From Microbacterium sp. 11MF (GTDB lineage Bacteria > Actinomycetota > Actinomycetes > Actinomycetales > Microbacteriaceae): DNA of 64,000 nucleotides. The position numbers and the translations under genes are program-made. Positions 24,410-32,215 of this stretch are shown piece by piece. Position 1 is the first letter of the stretch; every line of letters begins with the position of its first letter. The notes beneath the pieces were generated by a model that had not been told where the DNA came from, did no database searches, and saw only the letters and a program-made list of their open reading frames with translations. The stretch is from assembly GCF_000383475.1 (NCBI RefSeq), contig NZ_KB911460.1:310001-374000 (forward strand), read 5' to 3'.

Positions 24410-25789
24410 TCAGATGGGCTGCGCGTCCGCCGCCGCGGGCCGGCGGATCCCGAGGAACGAGACGAGCGCGCCCGCCACCATGAGGATCGCGGTGATCAGC
24501 GCGGCACGGTGGAAGCCGTCGAGATCGAGCGATCCGCCGATGATGACGGCGAGCAGCGCGATGACGACGAGTCCGGCGATGCGCGAGACGGCGTTGTTCG
24601 TCGCCGAGGCGATGCCGGAGCGCTCGCCGCCGATCGCGCCCAGGATCGTCGAGGTCAGCGGCGACACCGTGACGCCGAGCCCCAGGCCGAAGACGATCAG
24701 GCCCGGCAGGACCTGCGTCCAATAATCGAAGTCCTTCTGAACGGCGAGGAGCATCAGCGCTCCCACCGCCATCACGAGAGGGCCGACGGTCATGAACAGG
24801 CGCGGACCGAACCGGTTCACCCATCCGCCCACGACCGAGCTGAGCGCGATCAGGGCGAGCGTCGTCGGCAGGCTCGAGAGCCCGGCGAGTGTCGCGCTGA
24901 GGCCCGCGCCCTGCTGCAGGTAGACCCCGACGACGAAGCCGTTGAGCGAGAGGGCCGCGTAGATGAAGAAGGTGGCCAGGTTGCCGGTCCAGAAGTTCCG
25001 GACGCGGAAGATCCCGAGCGGCAGGATGGGGGAGCGCACGGTGCGCTGACGCAGCAGGAACGCCGCGAACAGCAGGATGCCGGCAGTCAGCGGCATCCAG
25101 ATCGCCGGATGCCCCCACCCCAGGTTCGGCTGTTCGATGAGCGCGAAGACGATGCCGCCGAGGCCCAGTGTGCACAGGGCCGCACTGAGGAGGTCGATGT
25201 GCGCGTCGTCGCGCCGACGGTCGACGTCGCCGAGGCGGGTGAGGAGGACGAACGTCACCGCGATCGGGAGGATGTTGACGAGGAAGGCGAAGCGCCACGA
25301 CAGCAGGTCGACGAACAGGCCGCCGATGAGGGGTCCCGCGAGGTTCGCGCCCGTCGTCCACGCCGTCCACTGGCCGATCGCGCGCGCCTGCGCCGGGCCG
25401 TTCAACAGCGACGTGATGAGGGCGAGCGAACTCGGTACGAGGAACGCACCCGCCGCGCCCTGCAGTGCGCGGGCGATGATGAGGACGACCGGGTCGGGAG
25501 CGAGGCCGACGCCGATCGACGCGATCCCGAAGCCGATGAGGCCGATGCGGAGGACGAGCACGCGACCGAACGCGTCGCTCACCGACCCCGCGAAGAGGAT
25601 GAGGGAGCTCAGGGTGAGGAGGTAGGCATCCACCGCCCACTGCTGCGTGGACAGGCCGCCGCCCAGCTCGTCCCGGATGGCGGGTAGTGCGACGTTCACG
25701 ACCGTGCCATCGAGGAACGCGACAGCCGACGCGAGCGCTGCGATCGCGACGATCAGCCCGAACCGGGGGGATGTCGTCGGAGCGCTCAC
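24410..25789 (-). CDS. MFS multidrug exporter, DHA2 (14-helix) type
   Basis: A 459-residue transporter with about 14 hydrophobic segments. Motif D2-like LDGTVVNVALP in the first helix, motif A-like GSVSDAFGRVLVLR between helices 2 and 3, and ALQGAAGAFLVPSS (motif B/C region) place it in the EmrB/QacA drug:H+ antiporter family. Substrate unknown. The GTG start gives the full first helix. No TetR or MarR gene is adjacent. It lies 53 bp upstream of ldh in the same direction and could read into it. Confidence 0.9.
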   Translation of the reverse strand: MSAPTTSPRFGLIVAIAALASAVAFLDGTVVNVALPAIRDELGGGLSTQQWAVDAYLLTLSSLILFAGSVSDAFGRVLVLRIGLIGFGIASIGVGLAPDPVVLIIARALQGAAGAFLVPSSLALITSLLNGPAQARAIGQWTAWTTGANLAGPLIGGLFVDLLSWRFAFLVNILPIAVTFVLLTRLGDVDRRRDDAHIDLLSAALCTLGLGGIVFALIEQPNLGWGHPAIWMPLTAGILLFAAFLLRQRTVRSPILPLGIFRVRNFWTGNLATFFIYAALSLNGFVVGVYLQQGAGLSATLAGLSSLPTTLALIALSSVVGGWVNRFGPRLFMTVGPLVMAVGALMLLAVQKDFDYWTQVLPGLIVFGLGLGVTVSPLTSTILGAIGGERSGIASATNNAVSRIAGLVVIALLAVIIGGSLDLDGFHRAALITAILMVAGALVSFLGIRRPAAADAQPI

Positions 25790-25848
25790 AGGCTCACGTT
25801 ACGCCCGGGGAGGAGGTCAGCGGGGGCTCGAGCCGACGCGAATGGTCG

Positions 25849-26142
25849 TCATTCGGGCGGGGAAGCGACAGGTCGCGTCGGGTCGAGGCCGTCGAGAGGA
25901 GTGGAGGGGAGGGCGATCCATCCTTCCCGGCGGGCGCGGTCGAGCGCGGCGGGCGGGACGGGGTGCGTTGCGCCCAGCGCGTGTGCGCGGGCGATGAGCG
26001 CGGCGACGACGGCGTCGACCGCGTCGTCGGAGGTTTCCATCAGTGCGCGCTGGCCGGGGGTGACCGCGAGCCACGGCGCTGCGGCGAGGAGGTTCGCCGT
26101 CGCCGTCGAACGGGCCGCGGCACCCGTCTTGTATCCGGACAC
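25849..26142 (-). pseudogene. C-terminal remnant of a DUF429 protein
   Basis: The last 97 residues of what looks like a DUF429 protein, which normally has about 230-250 residues. The segment SGYKTGAAAR then SDDAVDAVVAALIARAHALG and ARREGWIALP matches the usual C-terminal third with the Asp-rich active-site helix. Everything upstream of SGYKTG is missing. About 25 bp beyond the break begins a 63-bp palindromic element, then a tRNA-Ser gene. It could still start at GTG 26142 but would lack most of the RNase-H-like fold, so I treat it as a decayed gene. Confidence 0.65.
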
Positions 26143-26166
26143 CGCGACGCTACCCGTCCGCCGGTG

Positions 26167-26229
26167 CGTCGAGACGTCGCAGATGGTCGCCGTTCCGGGC
26201 GGAGAACGACCATCCGCGACGCTTCGGCG
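26167..26229. repeat. 63-bp palindromic element, copy A
   Basis: Arms CGTCGAGACGTCGCAGATGG and the complementary right part enclose a GC-rich centre. A second copy of the same length at 30836-30898 matches at about 80 percent of positions. Placed between a truncated DUF429 gene and a tRNA gene. The size and symmetry are those of REP-like or small non-autonomous hairpin elements. Confidence 0.8.
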
Positions 26230-26284
26230 ATGCAGGATGAGGCTCGGTTCGCGGCATCCGCTCTCGTGTCGTAAGCTGGACGAC

Positions 26285-26375
26285 GGTGACGTGTCCGAGC
26301 GGCCGAAGGTGCAACTCTCGAAAAGTTGTGTAGGGTAACCCCCTACCGTGGGTTCAAATCCCACCGTCACCGCCA
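26285..26375 (+). tRNA. tRNA-Ser (anticodon CGA)
   Basis: A complete class II tRNA. The acceptor arm GGTGACG pairs with CGTCACC. The anticodon stem CAACT/AGTTG encloses loop CTCGAAA with anticodon CGA. A long variable arm (TGTAGGGTAACCCCCTA region) follows, then the T-arm GTGGG-TTCAAAT-CCCAC, discriminator G and an encoded CCA. It reads UCG serine codons, abundant in this high-GC genome. An intrinsic terminator follows closely. Confidence 0.96.
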
Positions 26376-26377
26376 TG

Positions 26378-26403
26378 AAAACCCCTGCTGATGCGGGGGT
26401 TTT
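26378..26403 (+). terminator. intrinsic terminator of tRNA-Ser
   Basis: AAAACCCC and GGGGGTTTT close a short TGCTGATGC-type loop two bases after the tRNA's CCA end, followed by CTGTTTC. It also faces the 3' end of the minus-strand membrane-protein gene and may serve both. Confidence 0.8.
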
Positions 26404-26422
26404 CTGTTTCTCTCGGCGGACG

Positions 26423-26803
26423 TCAGCCTTCCAGCAGCGACACGCTCTGGACGGTGGCGATCCGATCGACCAGGTCGCCTGCCGCGCGATCGATCGCGGC
26501 GGCCGACCAGGAGATGACGAGCGCCGCGACGAGAAGGGCACCCGCAGTGGCGGCCCAATCGACGCCGCGGCGGATCGTCAGGACGACGAAGGCGAGCGCG
26601 CTGAGGATCGCGACGGTCTGGCCCGCGACCTGGGCGAAGGCCATGCGCACGGCGGACTCCTCCGTCAGTGGGCCCCAGCTGTTGAAGACGAGCATCAGCG
26701 CGAGCGGGACGACCACCACGCCGGCGACGAGCACGGTCCACCGGGTCGGTCGGTAGCGACGGCGTGCGACGGGACGGGCCTCGGACGCGGTGACGGCGGT
26801 CAT
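26423..26803 (-). CDS. small membrane protein, function unknown
   Basis: A 126-residue protein with a basic N-terminal stretch (ARRRYRPTR) and three hydrophobic helices, near residues 22-42, 55-77 and 82-105. The C terminus is amphipathic. The start ATG at 26803 is chosen because the preceding frame contains only basic low-complexity sequence. It lies between a tRNA and the divergent Hen1 gene. I do not recognise a family; actinobacterial genomes have many such short triple-helix proteins. Confidence 0.62.
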   Translation of the reverse strand: MTAVTASEARPVARRRYRPTRWTVLVAGVVVVPLALMLVFNSWGPLTEESAVRMAFAQVAGQTVAILSALAFVVLTIRRGVDWAATAGALLVAALVISWSAAAIDRAAGDLVDRIATVQSVSLLEG

Positions 26804-26954
26804 AGCCCCGACCCTAGCGGCGTGCTCCCGGCCGGGACCAGGGCGAGCCGACGCGAACGGCATCCATCCGCTCACGGTCAGCGCATATCGCGTCGGGTCG
26901 AGACCCGGCACGCCGCCCTAGAGTGAGTCGGATGCCACGACGGGGGAGGCGACG

Positions 26955-28307
26955 ATGCTCGCGACGGTGACCTATGCGCCGACGGACGGTCAGGATGCGA
27001 CCGCGCTCGGCTTCCTGGTGCACAAGCACCCCGCCAAGGTGCAGACCTTCTCGGCCCCGGTCGGCGACATCCACGTCTTCTATCCCGAGGCGACCCCCGA
27101 GCGCACCACGGTAGCGGTCATGCTCGAGGTCGATCCGATCGCGCTCGTGCGAAACAAGCGGTTCCGGGGGGATGCCGGGGCTCTCGGCCATTACGTCAAC
27201 GACCGCCCGTACGTCGCCTCGAGCATGCTCGCCGTTGCGCTCGGGACGGTGTTCCGCACCGCGATGACCGGTCGCAGCGACTCGTACCCCGAGCTGGCGG
27301 CATCCGCTCTGCCGCTGCGGATCGAGATCCCCGTGGTCTCCGCCCGCGGCGACGACGACCTCGTGCGTCGGCTGTTCGAGCCGTGCGGATGGTCCGTCGA
27401 ACAGACCCGCATCGCGCTCGACGGCGACCACCCCGAGTGGGGCGACTCGCGGTACAGCTCGGTCGTCCTGACCGGCGAGGTCCGACTGGCCGAGGCGCTT
27501 CGCCAGCTCTACGTCCTGCTGCCCGTCCTCGACGACGCGAAGCACTACTGGGTCGGCGACGACGAGATCGGCAAGCTCGAGCGCGCCGGCGAGGGATGGC
27601 TCGCAGGCCATCCTGAGCGCGACCTCATCACGCGGCGCTACCTCGTGCACCAGCGCGCGCTGCTCGCCGATCCCGCCGAGGGCGAGGACCGCCCGACACC
27701 GCTCCGCCAGCACCGCGCCGACGCTGTCCTCGCCGCGCTCGCGGACGTCGGCGCGCACCGCGTCGTCGACATGGGCTGCGGCCCCGGAGCGCTCCTCGCC
27801 CGCCTCGCGAAGGACCGCTCCTTCACCAAGATCGTCGGCGTCGACGTCTCTGCCCGCTCACTCGACCAGGCCGCACGGATGCTGCGGCTCGCCGAGGCAT
27901 CCGATGCCGAGCGAGAGCGCATCGAGCTGCTCCACGGCTCGGTCGTCTACCGCGACGAGCGGCTGCGCGGTTTCGACGCGATGGTGCTCATGGAGGTCGT
28001 CGAACACGTCGACCCGTCGCGGCTCGGCGCGCTCGAGGACGCCGTCTTCGCCTCGGCCGCACCCGACGCGGTCGTCGTCACGACGCCCAACGCGGACTAC
28101 AACGTCCTCTACCCAGACCTGCCCGCGGGCGCGTTCCGTCACGACGACCACCGCTTCGAGTGGACGCGCGACGAGTTCCGCGACTGGACCGAGGGGGTCG
28201 CCGCCCGTCACGGCTACACCGTTTCGTACCGTCCCGTCGGTGAGGCGGATGCCGACCACGGCGCCCCCACGCAGCTCGCCCTGTTCCGGAAGGAGGTCGC
28301 GGCATGA
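26955..28307 (+). CDS. hen1: 3'-terminal RNA ribose 2'-O-methyltransferase Hen1
   Basis: A 450-residue bacterial Hen1. Residues 1-240 form the Hen1-specific N-terminal region that contacts Pnkp (VGDIHVFYPEATPERTTVAVMLEVDP). The SAM-dependent methyltransferase follows with motif I VVDMGCGPGALL near 270. The Mn-binding cluster is visible as MEVVEHVD, whose two Glu and His match the metal ligands, with a further His in RHDDHRFEWT. It 2'-O-methylates the 3' end of cleaved RNA before ligation, so repaired tRNAs resist further ribotoxin attack. The last bases overlap the pnkp start (ATGA). Confidence 0.95.
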   Translation: MLATVTYAPTDGQDATALGFLVHKHPAKVQTFSAPVGDIHVFYPEATPERTTVAVMLEVDPIALVRNKRFRGDAGALGHYVNDRPYVASSMLAVALGTVFRTAMTGRSDSYPELAASALPLRIEIPVVSARGDDDLVRRLFEPCGWSVEQTRIALDGDHPEWGDSRYSSVVLTGEVRLAEALRQLYVLLPVLDDAKHYWVGDDEIGKLERAGEGWLAGHPERDLITRRYLVHQRALLADPAEGEDRPTPLRQHRADAVLAALADVGAHRVVDMGCGPGALLARLAKDRSFTKIVGVDVSARSLDQAARMLRLAEASDAERERIELLHGSVVYRDERLRGFDAMVLMEVVEHVDPSRLGALEDAVFASAAPDAVVVTTPNADYNVLYPDLPAGAFRHDDHRFEWTRDEFRDWTEGVAARHGYTVSYRPVGEADADHGAPTQLALFRKEVAA

Positions 28308-30823
28308 CGGTCCTCGACATCCCCGCCCTGTCGCTCGTCGTCCTTGTCGGGGCATCCGGATCGGGCAAGTCGACGTTCGCGCGGGAGCACTTCGGCGCTT
28401 ACGAGACGCTCTCGAGCGACGCCTTCCGCGGACTGGTCGGCAACGACGAGTCCGACCAGTCGGTGACCGCCGCCGCCTTCGACGCGCTGCAGTACGTCGC
28501 CGGCAAGCGTCTCGACGCGGGCCTGCTCACCGTCGTCGATGCGACGAGCGTGCAGCCCGAGGCGAGGCGCAAGCTCGTCGAACTCGCGAAGGCGCACGAC
28601 GTGCTGCCGGTCGCGATCGTCTTCGACGTGCCCGAGGCGGTCTCGGTCGAACGCAACGCGGCACGCACCGATCGCCACATCCCCGCGGGCGTCGTGAAGC
28701 GGCAGAACGACCAGCTGCGCCGTGGGCTCCGCCACCTCGGGCGCGAGGGCTTCCGCAAGGTGCACGTGCTCCGCACCCCCGCTGAGGTCGCGGACGCCAC
28801 CATCGAACGCACGCGCCTTCTCACCGACCGCACGGACGAGCGCGGCCCGTTCGACGTCATCGGCGACGTGCACGGATGCCGCAGCGAGCTCGAGACGCTG
28901 CTCGGGCGCCTCGGCTACGAGCTCGTGCGCGACGAGCAGGGCCGGGCGGTCGACGCGCGGCATCCCGAGCGGCGTCGCGTCGTCTTCGTCGGCGACCTCG
29001 TCGACCGCGGGCCCGACGTCGTCGGCGTGCTGCGCCTTGCGATGGGGATGGTCGCGTCGGGGAGCGCGCTCGCCGTGCCGGGAAACCACGAAGCCAAGCT
29101 CGTCCGAGCGCTCCGCGGCGCGAAGGTCACCGTCTCGCACGGTCTCGAGGAGACGCTCGCCCAGCTGGCCGGCGAGAGCGCGGAGTTCCGTGAGCAGGTG
29201 GAGGCGTTCTGCTACGGCCTCGTGTCGCACCTGATCCTCGACGAGGGGCGGCTCGTCGTCGCGCACGCCGGCCTCAAGGAGCAGTACCACGGGCGCGCGT
29301 CCGGGCGGGTGCGCGCGTTCGCCCTGTACGGCGAGACGACCGGCGAGACCGACGAGTACGGGCTGCCCGTGCGCCACCCCTGGGCGCAGGATTACCGCGG
29401 TAAGGCCGTCGTCCTCTACGGGCACACGCCGGTGCCGACGGTGGAGTGGGTCAACAACACCGCGTGCCTCGACACCGGGTGCGTCTTCGGCGGGGCGCTC
29501 TCGGCGATGCGCTACCCCGAGCGCGAGGTCGTCTCGGTGCCGGCCAAGCAGGTCTGGTACGAGCCGATCCGTCCGCTCGCGCCCGCCGCCCCCGTGCGCG
29601 CCCCCGGTGTGCTCGACCTCGCCGACGTGCAGGGCAGGCTCATCGTCCAGACGAGCCTGCACGGCCGCGTCGGCATCCAGGAGGAGCAGTCCGCCGGAGG
29701 TCTCGAGACGATCAGCCGGTGGGCGACCGATCCGCGCTGGCTCATCCACCTGCCGCCGACGATGTCGCCGCCGAACACGTCGGCACGCGACGGCTACCTC
29801 GAGCACCCCGACGAGGCCTTCGCGACGTACCGGGCGAACGGCGTCACCGATCTCATCGCCGAGGAGAAGCACATGGGCTCGCGCGCCCTCGTGCTCGTTG
29901 CGCGCGATCCCGCGCGGTTCTCGGCGCCCGAGGGATGGCGCGGCGCGATCCACACCCGGACCGGTCGCCCGTTCTTCTCGCCCGACGTCGAAGCTGACAT
30001 GCTCGCGCGTCTCGATGCGGCGATCGAGCGCGCCGGCCTCTGGGACGAGCTCGACTCGTCGTGGATCCTCCTCGACGCCGAGATCCTGCCCTGGTCGCTG
30101 AAGGCCGGTGACCTCATCCGCGACCTCTACGCCTCGGTGGCCGCGGCGGCGGAGACCGCGACGGATGCCGCCGGTGCCGTCCTCGCCCGGGCCGCGGCAT
30201 CCGGGATCGATGTCAGCGCCCTCGCCTCGAGGAACCGGGCACGCGGCGAGGGTGCGCGCGGATTCCGTGCGGCCTACCGCCGGTACGTCGGTGACGAGTC
30301 CACCGCGCGCGTCGCGCCGTTCCAGGTGCTGGCCGCAGGGGATGCCACGTTCGAGACACGCGACCACGGGTGGCACCTCGGGGTGGCCGACCGGCTCGTC
30401 GAAGCCGCGCCCGACCTCGTGGCGTCGACGCGGCGACGACGGATCGATCTCGGGGACGAGGCATCCGTCACCGCGGCGGTCGCGTGGTGGGAGGAGCTGA
30501 CCGGCGCGGGCGGGGAGGGCATGGTCGTGAAGCCGTTCGCCAACCTCACGCGCACCGAGAAGGGTCTCGTGCAGCCGGGCATCAAGGTGCGTGGCCGTGA
30601 ATACCTGCGGATCATCTACGGGCCCGACTACACCGACCCCGCGAATCTCTCGCGCCTGCGCGACCGCAACGTCGGGCACAAGCGCTCGCTCGCCGCCCGC
30701 GAGTACGCGCTGGGGATCGAGTCGCTCCACCGCTTCACCGCCGGAGAGCCGCTCTGGCGCGTGCACGAGGCGGTGTTCGGCGTCCTCGCCCTGGAGTCCG
30801 ACCCGATCGACCCCCGCTTGTAA
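28304..30823 (+). CDS. pnkp: polynucleotide kinase-phosphatase Pnkp (RNA repair)
   Basis: An 839-residue three-domain RNA end-healing and sealing enzyme. The N-terminal 5'-kinase has P-loop GASGSGKST at residues 15-23. The central 2',3'-phosphatase is of the calcineurin type (GDVHGC near 186, GDLVDRGPD near 230, GNHE near 263, HTPVPTVEWVNN near 377). The C-terminal ligase-like adenylyltransferase has nucleotidyl lysine in EEKHMGSRA near 523. Pnkp alone adenylylates but cannot seal; it needs the Hen1 N-terminal domain, encoded immediately upstream and coupled. The pair repairs tRNA cut by ribotoxins in the cytoplasm. A palindromic element follows the stop. Confidence 0.96.
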   Translation: MTVLDIPALSLVVLVGASGSGKSTFAREHFGAYETLSSDAFRGLVGNDESDQSVTAAAFDALQYVAGKRLDAGLLTVVDATSVQPEARRKLVELAKAHDVLPVAIVFDVPEAVSVERNAARTDRHIPAGVVKRQNDQLRRGLRHLGREGFRKVHVLRTPAEVADATIERTRLLTDRTDERGPFDVIGDVHGCRSELETLLGRLGYELVRDEQGRAVDARHPERRRVVFVGDLVDRGPDVVGVLRLAMGMVASGSALAVPGNHEAKLVRALRGAKVTVSHGLEETLAQLAGESAEFREQVEAFCYGLVSHLILDEGRLVVAHAGLKEQYHGRASGRVRAFALYGETTGETDEYGLPVRHPWAQDYRGKAVVLYGHTPVPTVEWVNNTACLDTGCVFGGALSAMRYPEREVVSVPAKQVWYEPIRPLAPAAPVRAPGVLDLADVQGRLIVQTSLHGRVGIQEEQSAGGLETISRWATDPRWLIHLPPTMSPPNTSARDGYLEHPDEAFATYRANGVTDLIAEEKHMGSRALVLVARDPARFSAPEGWRGAIHTRTGRPFFSPDVEADMLARLDAAIERAGLWDELDSSWILLDAEILPWSLKAGDLIRDLYASVAAAAETATDAAGAVLARAAASGIDVSALASRNRARGEGARGFRAAYRRYVGDESTARVAPFQVLAAGDATFETRDHGWHLGVADRLVEAAPDLVASTRRRRIDLGDEASVTAAVAWWEELTGAGGEGMVVKPFANLTRTEKGLVQPGIKVRGREYLRIIYGPDYTDPANLSRLRDRNVGHKRSLAAREYALGIESLHRFTAGEPLWRVHEAVFGVLALESDPIDPRL

Positions 30824-30835
30824 TCCCCGTAACGA

Positions 30836-30898
30836 CGTCGAGACGTCCCAGATGGTCGCCTTTCAGTGAGGAGAGCGACCATCTGCGACGTCTCGACG
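30836..30898. repeat. 63-bp palindromic element, copy B
   Basis: The outer arms CGTCGAGACGTC and GACGTCTCGACG are perfect complements, and inner CAGATGGTCGC pairs with GCGACCATCTG except near the loop. It is better preserved than copy A. It fills the gap between the convergent pnkp and alcohol dehydrogenase genes and could act as their shared terminator. Confidence 0.85.
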
Positions 30899-30912
30899 CA
30901 GGCACACGGGTG

Positions 30913-32019
30913 TCAGGGCATCACGAGGACCGCCTTGACGGCCTTACCGGACTGCGTGTCGGCGATCGCCTGCTCGATGTCGGCGAACGCGTATTTGGTG
31001 ATGAGCTCGTCGAACGGGAAGCGACCCGCGGCGTGGAGGGCGAGCATCTCGGGGATGAAGGTCTGCGGCACGGCGTCGCCCTCGATGGCGCCGATGTAGC
31101 TCTTGCCCGCGCCCGAGATCGAGCCGAGCGGGATCGTGACACCCGGCTTCGGAACGCCGACGAGGGCGATCTTCGCGCCGAAGGCGGTCGCGGCGGCGAG
31201 CATCTCGACGACGGCCGGTACCGCGGTCGTGTCGACGGCGTAGTCCGCGCCGATGCCGCCGGTGATCTCGTGGATGCGGGCGACCGCGTCCTCGTCCTTG
31301 CTGTTGACCGTGTGGGTCGCGCCGAGCTTCTCTGCGAAGGCGAGACGCTCGGGCAGGATGTCGACCGCGATGATCGTGGTCGCGCCGGCGACCTTCGCGC
31401 CCATGATGGCCGAGAGGCCCACGGCACCCGTCCCGCTGACGATGATCGAGGCGCCGGCGGGGACGTCGAGCGAGTTCAGGACCGTGCCCGCACCGGTCTG
31501 GACGCCGCAGCCGAGGGGGCCGGCGATCTCGACGTCGGCGTCCTCGGGCAGCTTGACGGCGTTGCGAGCCTCGACGATGAGGTGGCTCGCGAAGGACGAC
31601 TGTCCGAAGAACGAGCCGTGGACGGCCGAGCCGTCGGCTGCGGTGATCGTCGACGATCCGTCCTCGCGCGCACCGGCGAAGTTGAGGGCCATGAAGTTGC
31701 GGCAGTAGGCCTCCTGGCCGCTCACGCACTTGGCGCAGTGGCCGCACGAGGCGAAGGAGACGGCCACCTTGTCGCCGACGGCGTAACCGGTGACGGCGTC
31801 GCCGACCTGCTCGACGATCCCGGCGCCCTCGTGGCCGAGGACGTAGGGGAAGGGAGCGGGGATGTCGCCGTGCTGGACCGCGAGGTCGGTGTGGCAGAGG
31901 CCGGTCGCGGCGACCTTGACGAGCATCTCGCTCGGGCGGATGTCGTCGAGGGTGACGTCCTCGAAGGTGAACGGAGCGTCCTGGTCGTGGAGGACGGCGG
32001 CGTGGGCGGTCGTGGTCAT
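30913..32019 (-). CDS. zinc-dependent NAD(P) alcohol dehydrogenase (aryl-alcohol type)
   Basis: A 368-residue medium-chain dehydrogenase. The catalytic zinc ligands lie in GLCHTD and GHEGAG, and the structural zinc loop has four Cys within CGHCAKCVSGQEAYC. The Rossmann motif is GTGAVG near residue 190, with VDILPERL suggesting NAD. Overall closest to aryl/benzyl alcohol dehydrogenases that oxidise primary alcohols to aldehydes. No pathway neighbours are present. The start ATG has GAAAGGACC upstream. Converges on pnkp. Confidence 0.9.
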   Translation of the reverse strand: MTTTAHAAVLHDQDAPFTFEDVTLDDIRPSEMLVKVAATGLCHTDLAVQHGDIPAPFPYVLGHEGAGIVEQVGDAVTGYAVGDKVAVSFASCGHCAKCVSGQEAYCRNFMALNFAGAREDGSSTITAADGSAVHGSFFGQSSFASHLIVEARNAVKLPEDADVEIAGPLGCGVQTGAGTVLNSLDVPAGASIIVSGTGAVGLSAIMGAKVAGATTIIAVDILPERLAFAEKLGATHTVNSKDEDAVARIHEITGGIGADYAVDTTAVPAVVEMLAAATAFGAKIALVGVPKPGVTIPLGSISGAGKSYIGAIEGDAVPQTFIPEMLALHAAGRFPFDELITKYAFADIEQAIADTQSGKAVKAVLVMP

Positions 32020-32215
32020 GGGTGATGGTCCTTTCGATACGCGCCCGTGCGGCGATGTGGCCGTAGGGATGTCCCCAGCCTATGCACGTGAATCCATCCC
32101 GGGGCCGCGGGTTGACGCGCATCCGATGGCGTGGCAATGCGGCATCCCATAACGCTTTGAGAATCTGGGCACCACCCCTTCCTGCCGGGCGTGCGGAGTT
32201 CGTAGCGTGGACTCC

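Noticed and set aside
26143..26541. Extension of the DUF429 remnant frame through the tRNA gene
   Set aside because: The added residues include a translated tRNA T-arm (GFEPT-type peptide) and the hairpin element, so they are not protein-coding.
26285..30898. Integrated mobile element or prophage at tRNA-Ser
   Set aside because: No integrase, no direct repeat of the tRNA 3' end was found by eye, and gene content is ordinary. Only the flanking palindromes hint at mobility.
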